Below the pieces are notes generated by a model. It worked only from the letters and a program-made list of their open reading frames with translations, ran no database searches and was not told the origin of the DNA. A stretch of DNA of 7,857 nt, taken from NCBI GenBank assembly GCA_023127875.1, contig JAGMFA010000096.1, forward strand, positions 1 through 7,857, in the 5' to 3' direction. This stretch comes from Candidatus Zixiibacteriota bacterium (GTDB taxonomy: Bacteria > Zixibacteria > MSB-5A5 > SM1-73). Positions 5,383-7,857 of this stretch are shown here, piece after piece (positions within the stretch are counted from its first letter, which is position 1; the number at the start of each line of letters is the position of its first letter). A program made the translations under genes and the position numbers.

Positions 5383-7596
5383 CTATCTTGTCTCTATTAA
5401 ATACATCCGGCTATCTTGGGGGGCGATCTCGATCATCACTCCAGCCTTTAGCTCCTCCGGTGAGGTCTTTATCACCTCATCTCCCAGAAGGTCAACCAAA
5501 CGAAGTCTTTTTCCCTTTATTCCCAACTTTCGGGGAACAAATCGCAGTATTAGCTTTCTTTGCTCTTTTATAGTGGAATTCTCTCCGCAGGGATTGATCA
5601 GATAGAGAATGGTGTTTTTCTCATCTTTTTGTAACACCAAATCCACCTCTGGAGCATCGCAATATATTTGGCTCCGCACCCCTGCTCGGTCCAGCACCTC
5701 TTCTAAGAAGGAAAGCTTATGATGAGAAAGTTGAGCGGAGATATCGAAGGTGAAAACAAAGACACGTCCTTGGCCTAATTTTGAAACCACCCCCACTGGC
5801 CGGTCCTGGCATTTTGCCAGAACTTGGGACCTCTTAGCTCCCCTTATATATCCATAAAGATAAGTGTTCACCTGTTGATCAGAAACTTGCACTCTCTCCA
5901 CGCAGGATCCAACCTTGGTTTTCAGTTTCAAAGCATCAGACAGAAGCTTACACTCTCTCATGTTTAAGTCAAATCGGGGTAGAAGACCAAACAGGATCAA
6001 GGTTTTTCCCCCTCTGATTAAGTTGACCAGAAGCTTTTGAGTCTCCTCATCCATAAATTCGGCACAAGGAACCAAAAGAACCGGGAAGTCCTCCAAACTC
6101 TCTTTATGCCAGAGATCCGGCATTCCGAAGTGAAGCTTTAAGTTAATCAAATCCTGGCTCAACGTCAGGTGAGTTTTGGAGAGTAGAAATGGGAGATAGG
6201 AAAAAGGTGCTCCTCCCTTTCTTATGGATCTCATTTGAGTCACCTGACCTGCGCATAGATAATCGAACCAGAGGTATGGACGGTAGTTAGCTAATCCCAC
6301 CTGAGGGAAAGACTTTAAATTCTCCAATTGGATCTTTTCTGTCAGATCATTAAATTTCTTAACCAGATCAAAACTGGGGCGAATGGTTCCGTCATTGGCT
6401 AAAGGTGCATCATACCAATGATCTCTTTCCACGAACATGTAATGATTGAATCCTTTTATCCCCGAGGCTAAAGAGGTGATCAAAAGAAACTTCACTTTTT
6501 GAGGGGAGACTGGAAAATACTTTTCCCCATCCTGGGGTCGGTCTGCCCGGGCTCCCACAGCAAATTCTGAAGACCAGGGAAACTTACAACAGGTAGCAAA
6601 ATATCGTAGATGACGAGCTAACTTCACATAATCATTCTGCCATAGCACACGTATTCCGGTAAAAAAATCATCAGATTCCAAAGCCATCCAGTTAAAAGGC
6701 AGGGAAAAATCCCTGGAGAAGAAAAGATCAGCGGAAAACAAAGGGGAAACGTCAAAAGACTGATATAGCTCCTTCAGCTTCAGGACGTAATCAGCGAAAA
6801 TCCTTTCCTTGAAGCTGATCCAGTCGAAATACTTGACCAGATTCTGAAGCTTCGATATCTTCATCTCCCCGGGAGGTTTTACATCCTTGAAATCGCGGTG
6901 CTTCTCTCCATAAAGCTGATTCAGCTTTTTAACACCTTCGTATTTCCCCTTAAGATACTCAGGAAACATGGAGTTGATCAGATGCTCGTTGTAGTCTTGG
7001 TTAAAAGGATTTAAATTCTCGGGTGATCGGTCAGGATGCAAGGATAAAAGCCCATTGTCCAGCTTCACTAAAATCACCGGACCCTTGGGGTAGATGTAGC
7101 TCTTTATTACATCCGAGAGGGCACTTAAATATCTCTTAACGTGAGTCATAAATCGCGGGTGAAGTGGGGAAAAAACAAAACCTTTCTCTGTATCATCCTT
7201 TCCGGTCAAAATCTTAACCGGCTCACCATTGAAATCCTTTGCCAAAATCTCAGGACTGTTATATAAAAAGTCCGGGTATCCTCCATTTTTCCAATCCGAA
7301 CCTATAAACGGACCGGGATGGAGAATCACCTTGAGTCCAAATTCTCTTGCCAGTTCCAAAAAGACCACCAGATCCTTGGTGTGGTTAGTAACCCCCATAA
7401 AATCAAAGTCCCCTATGAACGGTTCATGCAGATTCCAGGGCACCCGGGTGGATATGATCCTGAATCCCGCCTTTCTGATTCGTTCAAAGCAGATTGACCA
7501 GTGCCTTTTGTTAACCCGGAAATAGTGCATCTCGGCTGAAAACGGATAATATTCCTCTTTACCAATAACCAGTTTATTGTTGGAGACCTTCAGCAT
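5383..7596 (-). CDS. GH35/GH42-like beta-glycosidase (exo-beta-glucosaminidase/beta-galactosidase type) with an altered acid/base site
   Basis: 737-residue cytoplasmic protein without a signal peptide. Residues about 8-420 form a GH35-like TIM barrel: S-A-E-M-H-Y-F-R, R-V-P-W-N-L-H-E-P (51-59), H-P-G-P-F-I-G-S-D-W-K-N-G-G-Y-P, and N-H-Y-M-F then Y-D-A-P-L-A-N-D-G (395-403). Residues about 430-640 look like the Rossmann/glutaminase-like domain of GH42-type enzymes, with L-L-V-P-C-A-E-F and G-Q-G-R-V-F-V-F. The last 90 form a beta-sandwich. Length and domain order resemble archaeal GlmA exo-beta-D-glucosaminidase (GH35). The likely nucleophile is E344 (W-S-S-E-F). The family motif G-P-V-I-x-x-Q-x-[DE]-N-E appears as G-P-V-I-L-V-K178-L-D180-N181-G182, so the acid/base glutamate is replaced by glycine (codon GGG). 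It may be inactive or altered. AAGGAG lies 4 nt before the ATG. Family is sure; substrate is not. Confidence 0.88.
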   Translation of the reverse strand: MLKVSNNKLVIGKEEYYPFSAEMHYFRVNKRHWSICFERIRKAGFRIISTRVPWNLHEPFIGDFDFMGVTNHTKDLVVFLELAREFGLKVILHPGPFIGSDWKNGGYPDFLYNSPEILAKDFNGEPVKILTGKDDTEKGFVFSPLHPRFMTHVKRYLSALSDVIKSYIYPKGPVILVKLDNGLLSLHPDRSPENLNPFNQDYNEHLINSMFPEYLKGKYEGVKKLNQLYGEKHRDFKDVKPPGEMKISKLQNLVKYFDWISFKERIFADYVLKLKELYQSFDVSPLFSADLFFSRDFSLPFNWMALESDDFFTGIRVLWQNDYVKLARHLRYFATCCKFPWSSEFAVGARADRPQDGEKYFPVSPQKVKFLLITSLASGIKGFNHYMFVERDHWYDAPLANDGTIRPSFDLVKKFNDLTEKIQLENLKSFPQVGLANYRPYLWFDYLCAGQVTQMRSIRKGGAPFSYLPFLLSKTHLTLSQDLINLKLHFGMPDLWHKESLEDFPVLLVPCAEFMDEETQKLLVNLIRGGKTLILFGLLPRFDLNMRECKLLSDALKLKTKVGSCVERVQVSDQQVNTYLYGYIRGAKRSQVLAKCQDRPVGVVSKLGQGRVFVFTFDISAQLSHHKLSFLEEVLDRAGVRSQIYCDAPEVDLVLQKDEKNTILYLINPCGENSTIKEQRKLILRFVPRKLGIKGKRLRLVDLLGDEVIKTSPEELKAGVMIEIAPQDSRMYLIETR

Positions 7597-7715
7597 ATCT
7601 CTCCTTTTTAGAGGATAGAATTACAGCAATAAGACATTTACTCACATACACTTATCAAAAATCGACAGGACATCTCTTGACACGTTCGCTCCTAAGATTC
7701 ACAATAAATCATAAT

Positions 7716-7744
7716 ATTTTACATCCATTGTGCCTGTTTGTCAA
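7716..7744 (-). promoter_or_regulatory. Sigma70-type promoter for the glycosidase gene
   Basis: On the minus strand a perfect TTGACA (7744-7739) is followed after exactly 17 bp by TAAAAT (7721-7716), five of six matches. Transcription would start near 7709, giving a leader of about 110 nt. CACAAT/ATTGTG (7700-7705, 7727-7732) straddles the -10 and could be an operator. TTTGT/ACAAA (7737-7741, 7744-7748) overlaps the -35. Confidence 0.65.
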
Positions 7745-7831
7745 CAAAAAACATATCAAAACCACAATATTTTTTCAGAAATCGGGCTAAAATTGGTTCG
7801 TTCTGTAACTTTTTATTCTGCCTTTAGTTGG

Positions 7832-7857
7832 CAAGTCAACTACCCCCGACTGAAAGT
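7832..7857 (-). mobile_element. Right end of a second IS200-like element, cut by the window edge
   Basis: The reverse complement of these 26 bases matches the right end of the IS at 4552-4577 with 25 of 26 identities, including the AGTC stem and GGGGGTAGTTGAC. The two sequences diverge immediately after the shared TTG. The rest of the element, including any tnpA, would lie to the right of the window on the minus strand. Confidence 0.75.

Noticed and set aside
5328..5605. Plus-strand open frames over the 3' end of the glycosidase gene
   Set aside because: They overlap the conserved C-terminal coding sequence and have no recognisable features.
1..7857. CRISPR array, tRNA or rRNA genes, or a defence or toxin-antitoxin system
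   Set aside because: No regularly spaced direct repeats, cloverleaf folds, rRNA motifs or recognisable defence genes were seen on either strand.

Overview
The window looks like a chromosomal segment of a Gram-negative, lipopolysaccharide-making bacterium. It holds a lipid A biosynthesis block: a fused LpxC-FabZ protein, LpxA, and a Gfo/Idh/MocA oxidoreductase. LpxC-FabZ fusions are known from Bacteroidetes and related lineages, so a member of that broad group, or an uncultured phylum near it, is my best guess. The sequence does not allow a firmer placement. All genes that look functional run on the minus strand; only a broken transposase runs on the plus strand.

Right to left (direction of transcription), the lipid A block is lpxC/fabZ (3737-2343), a 100-bp gap, lpxA (2242-1472), a terminator-like palindrome (1391-1354), and the oxidoreductase (1130-120) with its own good sigma70-type promoter (1254-1226). 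LpxA and LpxC perform the first two steps of lipid A assembly. FabZ competes with LpxA for the same hydroxyacyl-ACP pool, so the fusion and linkage make metabolic sense. The oxidoreductase could be a GnnA-type UDP-GlcNAc 3-dehydrogenase that feeds a 3-amino sugar to LpxA, but its partner aminotransferase is not in the window. The 341-bp gap after lpxA carries three consecutive inverted repeats. The left edge (1-119) has overlapping hairpins and no gene.

Between the lpx block and the rest sits a solo IS200-like element (about 3975-4577). Its Y1 transposase gene is frameshifted by what looks like a 19-bp insertion. The last 26 bases of the window are a near-identical, inverted copy of this element's right end, so a second copy runs off the right edge. 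The two right ends face each other across about 3.25 kb.

That bracketed stretch holds a 96-codon charged hypothetical gene (5014-4724) followed by a good intrinsic terminator, a gene-free stretch of about 330 bp with small inverted repeats, and a 737-residue GH35/GH42-like glycosidase (7596-5383) with a near-consensus promoter. The glycosidase resembles archaeal-type exo-beta-D-glucosaminidases and beta-galactosidases, but glycine stands where the family's acid/base glutamate should be. This is the most unusual protein-level observation here. I see no obvious new multi-gene system in the window.
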